From the NCBI GenBank assembly GCA_963513935.1, contig OY740772.1, positions 105,051,989-105,115,988 on the forward strand: DNA of 64,000 bases, written 5' to 3'. This stretch comes from Aphrophora alni. Taxonomy: Eukaryota; Arthropoda; Insecta; Hemiptera; Aphrophoridae. The notes under the pieces were generated by a model that saw nothing but the letters and a program-made list of their open reading frames with translations, did not search any database and was not told the DNA's origin. Positions within the stretch are counted from its first letter, which is position 1. Every line of letters starts with the position of its first letter. Position numbers and translations under genes: made by a program. This document shows, one piece after another, positions 24,381-34,937 of this stretch.

Positions 24381-24587
24381 GGACAACAAAATAAGCCTAT
24401 TATCTTCTTGTATAATTCCTCCACGTCGTTTCTGATGCAAGAACAATGCTGCCATTTGTTGTTGAAGATGTCGTAACTCTGGACTTGGGACGAAGTTGGC
24501 AGCTTCAGCAACTTCCAGAGGCGGAGGAGCTGATGAGAGTTGCTTCAAATCATAAACCAGAGGAGCTCGACAAACTGGGCACACCGC
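24381..24587 (-). CDS. RNF25: RNF25 E3 ubiquitin ligase, exon 5 (end of RING)
   Basis: Minus-strand exon between a TCTGTGCAG acceptor and a GTAAGT donor, 207 bases, phase 0 at both ends. It opens A-V-C-P-V-C-R-A-P-L-V-Y-D-L, supplying the last two zinc ligands (Cys183 and Cys186 in the assembled numbering) and the 'PLVYDL' stretch characteristic of RNF25. It ends in a Q-rich helix and a K-R-R-G-G-I-I-Q segment, as in vertebrate RNF25. The Met at 24606 is intronic and not a start. The donor shows that at least one more exon follows. Confidence 0.88.
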
Positions 24588-25721
24588 CTGCACAGATTTA
24601 TTGTTCATAATGTTAAAAACTATAGCATTTTATTAAACTTTATACCTGCAACACACAAGCTTATAACATACAAATATTAATGTAACCACAACAGCAAAAA
24701 TGATTTTATATTTTTTCAATATTATTTGAAAGAATAGTATTATGAATCTACAGTACTTTGAAATTTTTTTCAGTGTTTTTAACTATTTATAAACAACTGG
24801 GGGTTTTCTCAAAATTTAGAGAAAGTTATGCAATGGGTAAAAAAATCAAGGTATAGTTATATTTTGCGGATATATAATTATGTTTTTGAGTAAAGTGATT
24901 TTTGAAATGAGCTCTGCCTGACAGCTGACGCATATACGGTGGTCTACAGCACACATATGTGAACCTACTTCAAACAAATTTGGTATATGAGCATATTTTG
25001 ACCAAATCTCAGGACTTTGTTTTTCAATTCTTTTATAACTCTCAGGGATAAATTCAAATGATTTTATAAATTTAGGGATAGCTGTCATAAAAGAAAATAA
25101 ATAATTTCATAATAAAATGGTTGTCATGATTTTGATTAAATTTTGCTCAAGTATAGCCCTCTAAGGACCAAAACAAAATGTATTGGTATCATCGCTGCAA
25201 AAAAATGCTGGTTGTAAGTTATCTGTATAGGGCTGTTATAAAAAATATATTTAAAAAAAATCCGGTCTATCGATTTTGTTTAAGTTTTATTGAAGAGTGA
25301 TGATTAATAACCTAAACCCTTGCAAAAAATTACAAGTAAAACAATATTACAGTTCAGGAATAACTGGCAAAAAACAACAAAAAAAAGAACCTTAACTGCC
25401 ATCATTAAAAGCTCGAATCAGATAAGTTTTACATCGAGGACATGTTTATGAAACAAACTAAGCAAGTTTATTCCCTTATTTAATTATATAAATATTTTTT
25501 CAAAGACGGTGTTCATGAATCATTTTCACTCTTTGATTTAACTGCCATATTGGTGATGAACAGGTTTTGTTCGTTTTTATTTGGTTATGAGAATGGATGC
25601 GTGAGAAAGTTTGTGCAATGTATTTGCACTATTTATTTGAAGTTACAAACTGAATGAACATATTAATAATAAAAACATAATAACAATTCAAACTCATTAA
25701 TAAACATAACATGTTAACCCT

Positions 25722-25962
25722 CAGGAGCTCATTTATAACGAGTACAGGTTTGGCAATCCTGAGGAAACCTAGCTCGATCTAGAAATGTTTTAGATAGCTT
25801 TGGGTTAAATCCCTCTCTTTCATCTTTCCTATTAGGTCTCTTTTGACCAACTCTTGTTTTTCCAACCATGATGCTAATGGAGTGCTTGGGGTCTATGATT
25901 TTATGTTCTTTTCTTCCTTTTTTTTTAAGGTGATGATGACCAAGAAGTTTTCCCTTTAAAAA
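25722..25962 (+). repeat. Dispersed repeat R1, copy c
   Basis: Begins with an inverted-repeat-rich head (CCTCAGGAGCTCAT ... AATCCTGAGG), then GGGTTAAATCCCTCTCTTTC, CCAACTCTTGTT, a GCTTGGGGTCT block and the conserved GGTGATGATGACC end. It is directly abutted by piggyBac MITE sequence. Confidence 0.7.
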
Positions 25963-26363
25963 CCGATTAAAAATTTTGCAAAAACATTTTGGTTTAGTAA
26001 TGAATAATTCACAAAGAATACAGTTGTAAAATGAATATATATATTTATAAAATAAATATTAGACAAATAAAATAGTAAGCGTTGCCAACATAAAGAAATG
26101 ATAGCTCGTTTAGATTTTTTTTTTTTTTACACGAAAATTACCTTGGTCCGATCGGACCTAAACGTTATACTACGATTAAAATTAAAGCCGAAAAATTGCA
26201 TTTCGGTTCGATCGGTCTCGAAACTATATATTATGCATAAATGTAAATACAATTGCCTTATATTATTTAACATAGGTAGATGCAAAAATAATAATGGAAA
26301 AATAATTTGGTAATCGTGGCACTTTAGGCAAGAGTATTGTATAAGGCCTCGGCAGCTAACGTG
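25963..26363. mobile_element. piggyBac-like MITE, 5'-truncated copy
   Basis: About 400 bases nearly identical to 16613-17019, from CCGATTAAAAATTTT to the terminal GGCAGCTAACGTG followed by TTAA (26364-26367). The first ~265 bases of the full element are missing and an R1 repeat stands in their place. Confidence 0.85.
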
Positions 26364-26615
26364 TTAAACAAGGAAAATTAGCATAACACTTGATTAAATA
26401 CAACCAAATAACTGATAATTATCATATGACTTTATAAATAGTCTCTGAAAGATAAAAACATAGTATAATATCAAATCTATTTATAATCTATTAAAAATTT
26501 GCAGACTCCAATCTAAAAATATTGCAACAAGATGGTTAGTATGGCAATATTTTTATTTACACACTTAGGACGACTGTATTGCTTTGATATTATTACAAAC
26601 TTTATATGTACTTGC

Positions 26616-26828
26616 CTGAAATGACTCTGTTTTCTGCCAAGCTGGAAGTTTATCCTGTTCTTCTTTGAAGATCCTCTCAGAAGCAGTCAGATGACCAGCT
26701 AAGCAATGCGAGTGGAAATAATGATAACATGGAGTTTTTGTAAAGTGATCACCTTGTCTGAAGCCATACAAACACACACAACATTGGCAACATGGCATGT
26801 TGCTAGCAGTCAGGAGTTCTCTAACAGC
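26616..26828 (-). CDS. RNF25: RNF25 E3 ubiquitin ligase, exon 4 (RING core)
   Basis: Minus-strand exon of 213 bases, phase 0 to 0, after a TTGTTATAG acceptor. It starts A-V-R-E-L-L-T-A-S-N, then C125-C-V-C128-L-Y-G-F, then T-K-T-P-C143-Y-H145-Y-F-H148-S-H-C151: six of the eight zinc ligands of a RING of the RNF25 (AO7) kind. The RING would recruit an E2 (UBE2D/E-type in characterised relatives) to transfer ubiquitin. RNF25 is known in mammals for NF-kB signalling and for ubiquitination at stalled ribosomes. The exon continues without gap from the RWD exon at 29427. The exon ends CAG before a GCAAGT donor. The Met at 26798 is internal. Confidence 0.9.
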
Positions 26829-27787
26829 CTATAACAAGTTGAAGGATGCTATTATACTACTTATAAGCCATACATGCAAACCTATCTTTAAACATTTTAC
26901 TGAAACTCATGACTACTTAGCGCTACTCCCATGACAACGATTGAGGCTTTGTAGTTGTGTTTATAGTAAACTTTTATCTATGACTTGGTACTGAATATTT
27001 AAATTAAAAACTCTTAAGGTGACAATTTTCCACTCAGTATCAGTGAAATAGCCTTTCTGGGTCTTGTAACTATACAAATATACAATTTTCTTTGAACAAG
27101 TGTCTCGAACTACAATTTTTTGATAATATTTTTAATTTTCATTGAAGAGATTTGGAGCTAATTATATTTTGCATATCATAACCTAATTTAATGTGTTAAA
27201 ATGTGTTAATGTGTCAATTTAACACTGTTAAAATGGTAGTAATTTTTTTAATTTTTCTGAATTTCAATAGGTGTACAAAAGCTACTGTTACAAAAACTTT
27301 AATTTATATCTCAATTTTTAAAGCCACTAAATTCTTTATACACAGACAACAAAGCAATTTAATAACATTTACAATTCTTACATGAAGTAAAAAACAAGAA
27401 ACCTATTAGAACAACCAGTTCTATGTAACATTAGAATCTACATTTCCACAATAAATTGTACGAATTTATTAGTGGTATGTTTCTTTTCAAACTCATTAAT
27501 TTTAATTATCTACAGTACTCGCTGGGAATACCAATAATCTAAAATAAAATTATTGCTAAATGAATGCAGCATATTCTTAATGCTGTATTTAAATCTGGAA
27601 TTGGCAGACACTTTTTTCTGTAATGGAGGGAATTTCTACGCAATTTGCACAAGTATTTTTATAGTTCATAAAAATATTTGAATGCATCCAAACTATAAAG
27701 CATTGGATATCAATTTCTTCACAAATCTTTAAACATTATTAGTAATATGCTTAAATAAATAAACAAATCAATCTTATTAATATTAAA

Positions 27788-27966
27788 TGTTGAGCTTGAC
27801 TTATGAGAAAAACTATACAGTATAACAACCACACAGAACACAATTCTCACAAAAAATACGCCTAAGTATCAGACGTGTTTCTTCGACAAGGTTGTCCTCT
27901 TCAGTGATACACGAGCTACACCAATCAAACTATAACTGATTGTTCTGTGTGTTTGTTATACTGTGT
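27788..27966. mobile_element. Foldback F6 carrying the TGAAGA...GAAAC module
   Basis: Starts TGTTGAGCTTGACTTATGAG, the same flank as F5 and F7. Arms CAGTATAACAACCACACAGA (27819 on) and TCTGTGTGTTTGTTATACTG (ending about 27964) are inverted copies. On the minus strand 27872-27904 reads CTGAAGA, then a GGACAA-CC-TTGTC hairpin, then GAAGAAACACGTC. No coding. Confidence 0.6.
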
Positions 27967-28000
27967 AATCATATTTATGTTTAAAAAAATAATTGTTTGA

Positions 28001-28002
<2 letters not shown>

Positions 28003-28058
<56 letters not shown>
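28003..28058. repeat. (AT)n microsatellite
   Basis: About 28 AT units, then a TTTATATTTATAT tail. Confidence 0.95.
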
Positions 28059-28071
<13 letters not shown>

Positions 28072-28639
28072 ATTATATATAGAATCAAATTCTACTCATA
28101 TTTCCAAAATTCTAAGATATACAAAAGAAAAAGAATTTGATTATGTTTTGAAATATATTGAATTGTTACACAAAGTTTACAAAATTGTTGCTGAAGTTAC
28201 GACAAATGTATTACAAATACAACTCAAAGAAATACTGGTAATAGTACAGTTCTGTTACAACAAAAACAAAATCAAAATAACAATTTAAAACTGTTTCACA
28301 TCAAAAAACTAACTACAAATTAATCCAGAACAAGTAAATTGTTATAGTTTACTTATTATATGAAAAATAACACTTGATAACAACATTGAAAAATAAAATA
28401 AAAATACTATAAATATCTTGGATCTATCGATCAAAAAAGAGGATGGAGGTGTGTGTATATATACTTTTGATATAATATATAGGTAATCCACAACAACTGA
28501 CCAAACTATTCATGCTTCATCTAACCATTGACATACACATAAAATGGACGCATACAATAATTTTGTTTACCGGCTTCTTAACACACCCTTAAATTCAACC
28601 AACTCTGAAAAAAAAAAGGAAAAAACATCGCCATAACCA

Positions 28640-29000
28640 ATGGATATAAGGCAGTAACAATAAAAAAAATTACAAAATTACATGCACTGATTGTGAAAAA
28701 TTCTAAATCGGTCATACTGGATTCTTCGCCACCGGTTTCAAGGAACATTTACCACGATAGAAGAACAAAAGTCACACTTTGCTGAACACCTCACAGATTA
28801 AGATTACAAATACACAACAATAAATCAGAACTTCGAAATATTCTTTCACTGCAGAAAAGGCCATTTACTGTCATTACTTGAAAAATATGAGATATATGCA
28901 GCTACAAAACATGACTCCCCATAACATGCTAAATGATCAATTGAATTATTGTTCTAATGAACAGAGTAATTTGGATAAAGGAATGGATTAAGTTGCCCAA
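28640..29000 (+). pseudogene. Penelope-like element: GIY-YIG endonuclease remnant
   Basis: Broken plus-strand translation: C-T-D-C-E-K-F-x-I-G-H-T-G-F-F-A-T-R-F-K-E-H-L (28680-28755), then K-S-H-F-A-E-H-L (about 28768-28795), a Y-T-T-I-N-Q-N-F-E-I segment and L-L-S-L-L-E-K-Y-E-I-Y (about 28870-28900). The C..C-K-x-Y-I-G-x-T-G-R-x-F-x-x-R-F-x-E-H layout is the GIY-YIG nuclease found at the C-terminus of Penelope-like reverse transcriptases. Several frameshifts and stops; the reverse transcriptase itself is not seen. The downstream sequence to about 29260 (GATGACGACACCCATGAAGG at 29219) may be its 3' end. Confidence 0.65.
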
Positions 29001-29426
29001 CCTACTGTAACAACTTTAGTCTATTATCATCAGCCTACAGTGATAGACATGTGTCAAATACCTATGTGCTGTTATTAACTTATAACTTAAACTTTCATTT
29101 AGTGCATATTCATGTATTATTTTCAAATGTACAAAGTATCCATGTTCGTAAATGTTAATGTGTCCTGTGTACTCATTGAATATTTTAAAGTTTTTGAATG
29201 TGTATAAAATTTAATAAGATGACGACACCCATGAAGGGCCGATCAGCTTATATTTGATATCCTGGATCTAACAATGACGGTAATCCAAAGTGGATTTCCA
29301 TAGGATTGTTGTGATGGAAACAAGATAATTAACATACAGTATATCCATTGAGATTTATATTAGCTTATCTCCCGAAAAAGCTAACACTGTTGTTACAGAA
29401 ATGTATTATTCCAGTTATAAACTTAC

Positions 29427-29667
29427 ATCAATCAATTCAAAAATTACAGGTTGTCCAATGTAGTCGTTACACTTGGCTCTGATTTGTTGTTCTATAGATA
29501 TTAGAGTTGAATCATCTAAGCCTCTAGGATTGCGTAATCGTACAATAGGACTAGTGTCTGGATAGCCTGGTGTAAGTTCAATCTCTAGAGTCACACGGAC
29601 ATACTGCTGCTGAGTATCCAGAGCTGTCCAAGGGAAAACATCTGTTTCCAATCCAACAGCTTTATCC
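29427..29667 (-). CDS. RNF25: RNF25 E3 ubiquitin ligase, exon 3 (RWD domain)
   Basis: Minus-strand exon of 241 bases; acceptor TTTTCAG, donor GTAAGT. It enters in phase 2 (its first G completes an Arg codon) and leaves in phase 0. It encodes most of an RWD domain: a Y-V-R-V-T-L-E-I-E-L strand, P-G-Y-P-D-T-S-P (the YPxxxP turn that defines RWD folds), then R-L-R-N-P-R-G-L-D-D and a helix ending V-I-F-E-L-I-D. In GCN2 and RNF25 relatives the RWD is a protein-interaction module. The Met codons upstream at 29783 are in the intron. Confidence 0.9.
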
Positions 29668-29823
29668 CTGAAAACACACAACACATATGATACTTCACAG
29701 CAAAAACCAAATTTGTCCATTTCCTTAATTTTATCACTGAACTGAAAATTATGAAAAAAATGCATATTTACATGAATGATCAATTTAGGTTAAAATAATC
29801 CCATAAGACAAATTATTTTTACT

Positions 29824-29826
<3 letters not shown>

Positions 29827-29866
<40 letters not shown>
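29827..29866. repeat. (AT)n microsatellite
   Basis: About 20 AT units, followed by a T run. Confidence 0.95.
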
Positions 29867-29875
<9 letters not shown>

Positions 29876-30162
29876 TTGTATTTATACTTTGCCTTTTAAC
29901 AGATTAAAAGTTCTATGCACTGTTACTACCATGTAGGAAATTGGCTGCCAAAATATGATCATTTACTAGTTTTTCAGATTTACCTTTTTAAGGTAACAAT
30001 TTTTGGGTAAAATTACATTTAATAAAAAATAAAGATCCTCACATTTTCCAACACAACAAAAGATTAAATTGAAAGCTGATATTTAATTTTAAGCAAAAAG
30101 ATAAAACCTGTACTTTTGAAAAGGGCGTGTTATTCAAGACACATTCAGATTGTTTTTTGAAA

Positions 30163-30859
30163 CAGTGGAACCTCGCTAACTCGAACCTCATTAAGTCATT
30201 AAGTCGAATCCCTTGATGAATCAATTTTTTTTTCCCTTTCCCCTTGAACTTGCCTAACTTCATCCATATTATCTTATCTCTATAAATTGAAGGGTTGACG
30301 AAAAAACCTTAATTTTTTTCCGTCCACTTGATATCTGGCCAGACCTTTATAAATCAAAGTTTTGGGTTAGAAACCTTCTACAAATCGAAGTTGCCTTGAT
30401 AAAGTGAATGAGAAACCAGACAGCTCAATTAATCGAAGCGGTTCATGCTAGAATGTGTAACCCACACTGTGCCTTCCACTATTGTATAGTCCAGTTATTA
30501 AGTAGTTCAAGTTTGGACGTTTAAAAATGTGCATTCATTTACTGTACTTTTTAGGGACTGTCATTAGTGTTTTAGTTAATGTTTCTTTATTGAATAAGGC
30601 TTTGTGTGATGACAAAACATGTGGACACAACACTATCATACAAAGACAAACTGAAAGTTATAGAAGTTGTTAATGGTGGTGATAAAAAGAAATTTGACAT
30701 GCAAAGAAGTATACTATGAAAGCTTAGCCTAACCTGAAACTCTACAAATCGAGGGCTGTCAAAGGTGCCCTTGATACGCAGAACCTCAGTATTTTGAAAT
30801 ATTCAATAATTTGAACTTTTATTGTTACCCCTGGGATTCGAATTAGCAAAGTTCCACTG
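30163..30859 (+). mobile_element. pogo/Tigger-type DNA transposon, internally deleted
   Basis: Ends are inverted repeats, CAGTGGAACCTCGCTAACTC on the left and AATTAGCAAAGTTCCACTG on the right (about 25 bp with a few mismatches), the classic Tigger terminus. Inside, 30642-30712 translates as Y-K-D-K-L-K-V-I-E-V-V-N-G-G-D-K-K-K-F-D, the start of the CENP-B-type helix-turn-helix of pogo transposases. The catalytic part is absent. The right end is followed by TA; the left flank no longer shows TA. Confidence 0.8.
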
Positions 30860-31894
30860 TATTATTAAAAGAATATAAAATATTTCTATAAATAATATTA
30901 AGGAATAACACTATCAGAATAAAACTATATTCTGAATAACAACGTCAAATTATCTATATTGTGGTAAATTGAAAATCTTTGAAAAATAAAATTTAAACAA
31001 GGATGTACATCATAATTACTTTTTCAAAAAGAAACACACACACGTTCATTAAATATTTAATAAAGACTTTAAACTTACCCTATTTACAAAATTATAGTGA
31101 AACTAAAATACACAATAATAGAAAACTACTCAATACATACGAGAAATCAATAGGATAACTCACAGTTGACAACCTATATTGTGTCAAATCTTTATCTTCA
31201 CAAAAGAAACAAAAAACTCTCAAGAATGGCTGATCCACCAGAGCCAAACTTTAATAAATAAAAAAACATATACTTTTAGCTTTAATTTCACCTACATTTT
31301 TACACAACATTTATTTACTTTTACACTATAAAAATTTAACAATTTATAATCAATTATATCAGTCAAGTAATACTAAAAATCATAATTGTCAGAATATGCA
31401 ACCACCTTTTCATCGTCTTACACACTACACTCATCATTAGCTTCATTCACAAGGTACTGTACAAAATATTGGGTTTCATTTAACATGAATATCTACAAAG
31501 TACCTTTGATTGTTAGCATAAATCATATTAAAACTACTGTTTAAGCAATCCACGTATTTTTTAAATTTTGAACAAAGCCTAACATATATTATAAAAGCTA
31601 TTAACCATATTATTTTTACATATCCAACGATTTCATATACAATTATATATAACTTTTTTATATTTTAGAGATAATAGAATAATTGACATTAAAATTAGTT
31701 GAAATGTACAACAATTTAAAGAAATAGGTATGTTTTGTCTAAATACTATAGTTTTTACGATATACGTGAAATATGAATTTAGTGATTAGTTCTTTACAAA
31801 AAGTGTCGAAATTTGTATAGGTACATTTTAAAAATTCAACTCTTGGTCAATTTTTAAGACACACGAACCTTCTAGGGCTCAAATTACTCAGGTA

Positions 31895-32106
31895 AAAATG
31901 TTCCTATAGGTATTTTGTATCTATTATAGTTTCAGAGTTATCAAATTTGAAATACGCTTCTTTATTATTCCTATGACCCTCAGGGGCTCACTATAGTGAG
32001 TACGGGACTAGCACTCCCGAGGTACCCAGCTGGATCTACATATTTTTTTCCTGAAGTCTTGGATTAGATTCCTCTCTTTTATATTTCCTAACATGTCTCT
32101 CTTAAA
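31895..32106 (+). repeat. Dispersed repeat R1, copy d (3'-truncated, tandem with e)
   Basis: Carries an upstream block AATGTTCCTATAGGTATTTT, then the R1 head GACCCTCAGGGGCTCACTAT with the perfect palindrome CTCACTATAGTGAG (31988-32001), then the TTGGATTAGATTCCTCTC block. It stops at 'CATGTCTCTCTTAA', where copy e begins with the same upstream block. Confidence 0.7.
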
Positions 32107-32470
32107 AACGTTCCTACAGGTATTTTGTATCTATTATAGTTTCAGAATTATAAAATTGAAACACGCTTTAACTTTATTAAAATTGATGTAAGCAAAAACA
32201 AAGATAGGTTTCATTATTTTTCCTATGACCCTCAGGGGCTCACTATAGTGAGTACAGGCTTAGCACTCCCGAGGATCTACATATTTTCCCCCCTGAAGTC
32301 TTGGATTAGATTCCTCTTTTTTCATATTTCCTAACAGGTCTCTCTTAACCAACTCTTGTTCTTTTCTGACCCTGCCAGTATTAAACTATTCAAGGGCTAT
32401 AAGGGTCTTTAATGTATGTTCATTTCTATATTTTCATAAGACAATGATGACCGAGAGGTTTTTTGTTCTA
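32107..32470 (+). repeat. Dispersed repeat R1, copy e
   Basis: Repeats the block ACGTTCCTACAGGTATTTTG and the R1 head (32228 on, with CTCACTATAGTGAG at 32239-32252), then continues through CCAACTCTTGTTCTTTTC and AAGGGTCTT to the conserved ATGATGACCGAGAGGTTTTT end (about 32444-32463). It ends about 50 bases from an RNF25 exon. Confidence 0.7.
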
Positions 32471-32513
32471 GAACATTTATAGACTGAACTATAAAGAGAA
32501 CTCAATAGCTCAC

Positions 32514-32582
32514 CTGTCATCAGTTTTGATCAATATTTCGTCCATTAGGATGGCCTTTAAAGCTTCAAGTTCATCTTCAACT
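32514..32582 (-). CDS. RNF25: RNF25 E3 ubiquitin ligase, exon 2 (start of RWD)
   Basis: A 69-base minus-strand exon between a TGTTACAG acceptor and a GTGAGC donor. It encodes V-E-D-E-L-E-A-L-K-A-I-L-M-D-E-I-L, the first helix of RWD domains (E-x-E-x-L-x-A-I-x-x-D-E). Both junctions are phase 2: AG from exon 1 plus its first A makes Arg, and its final AG plus the G of exon 3 makes Arg. Too short to stand alone; support comes from exact phase match and the RWD helix. Confidence 0.85.
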
Positions 32583-34920
32583 CTGTAACAATAAGTAAAC
32601 ATAAATTTGCAAACCTTAAGTTAGTTCTAAACTTCATGAAAATTCATAGCATCTTCTCAAAAAATGGTTAATTAGATTAAGATTTTATTTACACTAATAC
32701 TAGCAGATGTTAAACAAATAAGTTTATTTTTTGAAATGTCAAATAAAAACAGTTTTAATGCAAATCAAACATAATAGGGGGTAGTAATAAAATAATTATG
32801 TGGATTCAAATCAAAAGAAATTATTACCAATTAGAAAATCTGTGATCTTAAGCATTATAATTTCAGTAGAGTCTTCAGAACCCATTGGGTAATTGTGATA
32901 AATTTCGTTTTGAAAATTACGTTTTTTCACTATATAGATAACAGAGAAAACAGTAAAAAAGCATTGTTATAAATTGAAGAGAATCATTTTGCGTGGATAA
33001 GGTCTTACATTGTCAACTGCACTGGCCATCATGCGAGAAAGGTGTTGCAATGCTATACTAACAATACTCACTCACAAAATATCAATATAATACAATCAGT
33101 AACACTTGTCGTTTCAGACCATAATATACCTTTCTACCTACAGGTTAAGAGTCATTAATATTGGTCTATTTATCATTATGATTATATTACTGGGAAGAAA
33201 ATGGATCTGAGCAGGCCCCAAATTGCATGCGGCATTAGGCCTAAGTGTATCTGAAACTTGTGGTTGAATGGTATGCCAATGACTGTGTAGCCTTTAGTGT
33301 GGAGATTCTTGATCACAGGCAAACTTTTGTTTCATTTTAGCCTCATTTTCTTAGCAGGGGAACATATTATTTCCATAAAGGAACTACTTGTGGTATAAAT
33401 TAAACAATTCAAACCCCTAGAAGAACATGAAAAAGCAGGTAAAAGGACCACACTTAATATGGAAGAGTAGGAAGGTTAGGCTTATTCTAACCTCTCCAAG
33501 CCCACTCATAATCTCAAATGAATTTTATCAACATGTGATTGACAAAGTTTGAGGTAGTAAAATAATAATATCTTAGAATTATTATTCAATAGTGTTAAGA
33601 CAATTTGTATAGGGACTTCAACACCTTAAAAATATCTCAAAAGTTCATGTTTAGGTTATGAGTTTTCTGATCACCTTCTTAAAAAAAAAATCTACAGGCT
33701 ACACTGAACGAAAAAGAAATTTAGGCAGTTTCATGTATGATCTGTATGAATCAAAATTTACACAAATATTTCATGGTGCCAGAACTTTTGCCAGAAAAAA
33801 AAAGAAGATTTGTTAGGAAGCAGAATAGAAATAAACAATAAGCAAATAACAAAGCAACATTTTCTTCTTCATGGTGTTATAGTATATATTTGCAAACATT
33901 TATATTGATACGCTTCTGAAGTCCTCATATTATCACACACACTGAAATGCAAGCACCAGAACACAATAATACTTAGCAACATATGCCTAGGGGTAAATGT
34001 CCACTTGATACAGCGTTGCGATTAAATATAGAAATTGTGTTTTACATACCTCATTATTTAACAATTAGATCATCCTTAAGCTGGGAAGACCCTTTTCAAG
34101 TATGAAAATCCATTATTTCTGTCTAAAATGAGCAATTTAAAAGTACGAAATCCTAGCCTTATTAGGTGAAGGGAGGAGGCCTATCTGTTAACGGTAATTC
34201 ATATGGCAATTATTGTGAATATATTGAGTGACTCATCACTAGATGTTTATGTTCATCAGTGCAAAGAAAATAGGTCCGGATAGGTAATTATATGTAATAA
34301 TGTACATATAGCAAATACAGGTCTATAAATGTAGTTAGCTAACCAGACCTGGTAAAGGAACTACATATAGGCTATACATTTACTTCCTGAGATCTACTTC
34401 ACATAATTATGAAATTATAAAGCATAGTAATACATATCTGTTATAAGACACTTTTATCAACACGCCAGGGGCCTATTCTTGATTTATGAAACCTAGACGC
34501 ATAGGCTTTAAATTGCTTATTTTAGACAGAAATAAAAGATTTTCATACTTGAAAATAGTCTTTCCAGCTTAAGGATGATCCAATTATGTCATAATGAGGT
34601 ATGTAAAACACGATTTCATAAAATTTCTATATTTAATCGCAATGAGGTATCAACTGGACATTTACCTGCCAAGGTTAGTTCATCTATAACTACATTATTA
34701 CTATTTTCAGCCATATTTCTTACAAATTTGTTCTCATTGATTTAATTGTGCAAATGAAAGAAATTAATCTGTAATTCAACAATTTATTTCACCTAACTTT
34801 TAACAGAATATTTTTAATGTTAAAATGCATTTGTATATTATAGACCTAGGCCTATGAACTCCACAAATCCCTTTTACCTTAAAAAATGTCAGTACATTTT
34901 TAAGAAATTTTAAAATATAC
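32583..34920 (-). other. RNF25 intron 1
   Basis: Minus-strand GTATAT donor and TTACAG acceptor. It contains the foldback 33992-34666. The parts 32590-33980 and 34670-34920 show nothing recognisable. Confidence 0.6.
33992..34666. mobile_element. Foldback element with ~160-bp arms
   Basis: Left arm from GGTAAATGTCCACTTGATA through GATTAAATATAGAAATTGTG, ATACCTCATTAT, GATCATCCTTAAGCTGG and ATTTCTGTCTAAAAT. Right arm carries ATTTTAGACAGAAAT, CCAGCTTAAGGATGATC, ATAATGAGGTAT, TTTCTATATTTAATCGCAAT and TATCAACTGGACATTTACC in mirror order. About 330 bases separate the arms. No transposase and no clear target duplication, so the family is unknown. Confidence 0.7.
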
Positions 34921-34937
34921 CTTTCATCGTCGTGCAT
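34921..34937 (-). CDS. RNF25: RNF25 E3 ubiquitin ligase, exon 1 (start codon)
   Basis: ATG (34937-34935) begins M-H-D-D-E and leaves two bases before a GTATAT donor, exactly the phase that exon 2 needs. The upstream context AAAA before the ATG suits an insect start. The first RWD helix (V-E-D-E-L-E-A-L) follows directly, so an acidic start this short is reasonable, as other RNF25 proteins also place the RWD at the extreme N-terminus. Confidence 0.75.

Larger units (their letters stand above)
24588..26615 (-). other. RNF25 intron 4 (probable GC-AG intron)
   Basis: The donor on the minus strand reads CAG/GCAAGT, a GC donor with otherwise perfect consensus; the acceptor is CTGTGCAG. It contains an R1 repeat (25722-25962) joined to a truncated piggyBac MITE (25963-26363). 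The 80-codon minus frame at 24846-25088 lies in this intron and is not recognised. Confidence 0.6.
26829..29426 (-). other. RNF25 intron 3
   Basis: GTAAGT donor (minus) and TATAG acceptor. It contains foldback F6 (27788-27966), a long AT microsatellite (28003-28058) and a Penelope-like GIY-YIG remnant (28640-29000). 26840-27780 holds nothing recognisable. Confidence 0.6.
29668..32513 (-). other. RNF25 intron 2
   Basis: Minus-strand GTGAGC donor and TTTTCAG acceptor. It holds an AT microsatellite (29827-29866), a pogo/Tigger derivative (30163-30859) and two tandem R1 copies (31895-32470). 30860-31890 shows nothing recognisable. Confidence 0.6.

Noticed and set aside
24846..25088. 80-codon minus frame with several Cys inside the RNF25 intron
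   Set aside because: No recognised motif, and the flanking RNF25 exons join directly in phase without it.
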